Shown piece after piece: positions 52,065 to 53,602 of a stretch of DNA of 53,602 nucleotides. The first letter of the stretch is position 1. The number at the start of each line of letters is the position of its first letter. Below the pieces are notes generated by a model. It was not told the origin of the DNA. It ran no database searches and saw only the letters and a list, made by a program, of their open reading frames with translations. The DNA is from Nocardia araoensis NBRC 100135 (lineage in GTDB: Bacteria; Actinomycetota; Actinomycetes; Mycobacteriales; Mycobacteriaceae), in NCBI RefSeq assembly GCF_000308435.1, contig NZ_BAFR01000153.1, positions 1 to 53,602 on the forward strand, given 5' to 3'. Made by a program: the position numbers and the translations under genes.

Positions 52065-52736
52065 CTACAGCACGAGATCGGTGAGCTGATCCCAATCGAG
52101 GTGGATACGGATCGGCAGGTCGACGGCGAACGCCGTTTGCGGCTTCAGGACGCGGGCGAGCCGGTAGTGGCCGACGCTGTGGTCGAGGCCGTAGGTCTCG
52201 ATGGCGGTCACCTCGGTGTCCGAAACGCTGACCAGCCAGTACCAGGGGATTCCGGCAGCGGCGTATTCGCCCATCTTCTCGAGTCGGTCGGTCTTCACAT
52301 GACTGGGCGAGATGATCTCGACGGCGATCTTCAGATGGCGTGCGGGCATCGGTCGCACATCCGCTGGCACGCACTCGAACAGTGCGATGTCGGGACGCCG
52401 AATAGTCGCTCGGGGGACCTCCCAGAGCACCACGTCGAAGTCGTGGTTGGCATCGAGACATGCCGACGGATCTTCGGCCATATATTCACGAGCCGCCGAT
52501 TCCAGCATGGCCAGTAGCCGGTGGCCGGCTTTCTGATGTGCCCTGCTCGGCGATTCGCAACGGACCGCATCTCCGTTCACCACTTCTACCAAGCGGCAGT
52601 ACTCTTCGGGAAGCTCGCGCCAGATGTCGACCGTGATCGACTCCGGCTGCACGTTGTCCGGCCGGGCCCAGTCGAAGATCCCTGACATGCGTCGGATTGT
52701 AATCACGGCACCAGCGTCGGCCGCCTCCGTAGACAT
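52065..52736 (-). CDS. Uma2-family (DUF820) PD-(D/E)xK endonuclease-like protein
   Basis: 223 residues (ATG 52736 with AGGACAGGGG; ATG 52688 is an alternative). The DUF820 core: CRLVEVVNGDAV, RRPDIALFECVPADVR, LKIAVEIISPSHVKTDRLEK and MGEYAAAGIPWYWLVSVSDT. The D and E-x-I (in place of E-x-K) fit the Uma2 fold. These are restriction-like nucleases of unknown role, frequent in actinobacteria and cyanobacteria. It lies at the proposed inversion edge next to ftsX. Confidence 0.82.
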   Translation of the reverse strand: MSTEAADAGAVITIRRMSGIFDWARPDNVQPESITVDIWRELPEEYCRLVEVVNGDAVRCESPSRAHQKAGHRLLAMLESAAREYMAEDPSACLDANHDFDVVLWEVPRATIRRPDIALFECVPADVRPMPARHLKIAVEIISPSHVKTDRLEKMGEYAAAGIPWYWLVSVSDTEVTAIETYGLDHSVGHYRLARVLKPQTAFAVDLPIRIHLDWDQLTDLVL

Positions 52737-53095
52737 CCCCTGTCCTTACCCGGCGTGGGTTCGCCGCTACCGATCGCACCAGCGCCATGCTCGGCACTTC
52801 CTCCGAGGGATCGGGCCATACAGCCCGCAAGCCTCAGGCGAAGGATCTGCAGCGGTCGGCTCGGTAACGAATCTGCATCGATCATCGCGATCGCCTTGGA
52901 TTGGAGGCGAACATGCAGCGGCGGATTCGGCTATCCGGCCGGGAACGCCCCTTTGCCTACCGTAAGCGCAGCTCATCGCGCCGCACGGGGATAGAACGAC
53001 GTGACCGGAGGCGACGACCGACCCCTTGGACGCAACTTCGGGCACTTGTCCAGCAAGGGGCAGATTCCCCGCGTATGCTGCACCTCGACGCACTT
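52737..53095. other. Intergenic region of about 360 bp
   Basis: No supported gene in any frame. It separates the Uma2 gene from the acyl-CoA dehydrogenase promoter and shows no repeats or RNA structure that I can recognise. Confidence 0.35.
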
Positions 53096-53132
53096 CTTAC
53101 TCAGCAGTAAGATAGCCTTACTCTGGAGTAAG
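53096..53132. promoter_or_regulatory. Tandem palindromic operators before the acyl-CoA dehydrogenase
   Basis: CTTACT-CAGC-AGTAAG (53096-53111) and CTTACTC-TG-GAGTAAG (53117-53132) are dyads 21 bp apart (two helical turns), each followed by ATAG. Sites of this kind are bound by TetR-type regulators of fatty-acid degradation. The regulator is not in the window. Confidence 0.7.
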
Positions 53133-53176
53133 ATAGCTGGGTAAGACCGCACCGAACCCATCCGAGAAAACAGGTG

Positions 53177-53602
53177 ATGATGAGCACTCGAGACAGCGCA
53201 ACGAAGCGACGTCCAGACACGTCCGCGGTCGGCCTGAACCAACCCAAGCGGGATTGGATGGGCGCGGCGATGCGGGTCATGACGAGCATTACCGGGTCGG
53301 AACTGGCCGAGAAATACAACCTGCGCAAGCCGATCGAGCGCGTCACCTACGAGGGCACCAAGACCGGCTTCCGCACGCTCGGCGCGGCGACCCGCGCGTT
53401 CGCCAAGGTCGCGGGCGGCGGCGCGCCGAAGCGCCTGGCCACCAACGAGGCGAAGAACAAGGACTTCTTCGACCTGACGCCGACCGATGAGCAGCAGATG
53501 ATCGTCGAGACGGTGAAGGAATTCGCCGCCGAGATCCTGCGCCCGGCCGCCCACGAGGCCGACAACGCCGCCAAAGCGCCGCGCGACCTGCTCGAACGCG
53601 CC
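53177..53602 (+). CDS. Acyl-CoA dehydrogenase, N-terminal part (cut by window edge)
   Basis: 142 residues to the window end, ATG at 53177 or 53180. A long N-terminal region (LAEKYNLRKPIERVTYEGTK, TLGAATRAFAKVAGG) leads into FFDLTPTDEQQMIVETVKEF and AAEILRPAAHEADNA, the first helices of acyl-CoA dehydrogenases. The extension fits the large mycobacterial FadE enzymes of about 600-700 residues. It should catalyse the first step of beta-oxidation under control of the upstream operators. Confidence 0.85.
   Translation, partial: MMSTRDSATKRRPDTSAVGLNQPKRDWMGAAMRVMTSITGSELAEKYNLRKPIERVTYEGTKTGFRTLGAATRAFAKVAGGGAPKRLATNEAKNKDFFDLTPTDEQQMIVETVKEFAAEILRPAAHEADNAAKAPRDLLERA

Overview
The window is high-GC actinobacterial DNA, most probably Nocardia or a close relative. 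Grounds are GTG/TTG starts, leaderless genes, perfect actinobacterial DnaA boxes (TTGTCCACA), the prfB-mscS-ftsE-ftsX block, a Corynebacteriales-type tmRNA tag (ADSNQREYALAA), MmyB-like regulators and many TetR/MarR/AraC/XRE regulator-enzyme pairs. The genus is inferred; no rRNA is present.

1-21.7 kb is ordinary metabolic and stress chromosome. In order it holds a cut sirtuin, an MpaB-type oxygenase, arsenate reductase, a VOC protein with an AraC regulator, a TetR-controlled FAD monooxygenase with two clear operators, a lipoprotein pair, an MprF-like enzyme, a threonine dehydratase-like protein, a thioredoxin-fold protein, the wreck of a DJ-1/PfpI gene, a MarR/MFS pair, a DHFR-fold protein, a GlxA-type regulator, a universal stress protein, an RhtA-like exporter, an XRE/SDR pair, a kinase-fold protein that has lost its catalytic residues, and a DUF899 protein.

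21.7-35.35 kb is an accessory hotspot at the 3' end of ssrA (tmRNA, minus strand). The freshest insertion is a 9.5-kb satellite-like prophage (25456-35001) bounded by 29-bp direct repeats of the tmRNA 3' end. It carries integrase, repressor, excisionase, two zinc-finger proteins, a primase-polymerase, a DUF3631 helicase, scaffold and major capsid, but no portal, terminase or tail genes. This plan resembles M. tuberculosis phiRv1/phiRv2. To its left lie older accessory genes: HigBA, a Shedu-like (DUF4263) nuclease candidate, a recombinase-type HTH protein, a helicase fragment, and hairpin/ssrA-like relics that suggest earlier insertions.

The most unusual system is a small divergent module present twice, once inside the satellite at its cargo position (25633-27144) and once outside it (21683-23072). 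Each copy has an XRE regulator facing two overlapping small genes, a one-TM protein of 54-55 aa and a Cys/His protein of 57-65 aa. Tandem CCCCGGCGYCGGGT motifs lie between the divergent genes. I know no family for the small pair.

35.8-53.6 kb is chromosomal: two tandem substrate-binding lipoproteins without transporter partners, a DMT exporter, smpB, a Tat-exported phosphoesterase, recQ with a head-to-head DnaA-box pair in its promoter, hisN, an FMN reductase/XRE pair, prfB-mscS-small membrane gene-ftsE-ftsX, a Uma2-type nuclease and a cut acyl-CoA dehydrogenase behind tandem operators. smpB and ssrA face left about 12 kb from ftsEX, which face right. A single inversion of about 40-52 kb would restore the usual prfB-ftsE-ftsX-smpB-ssrA order.
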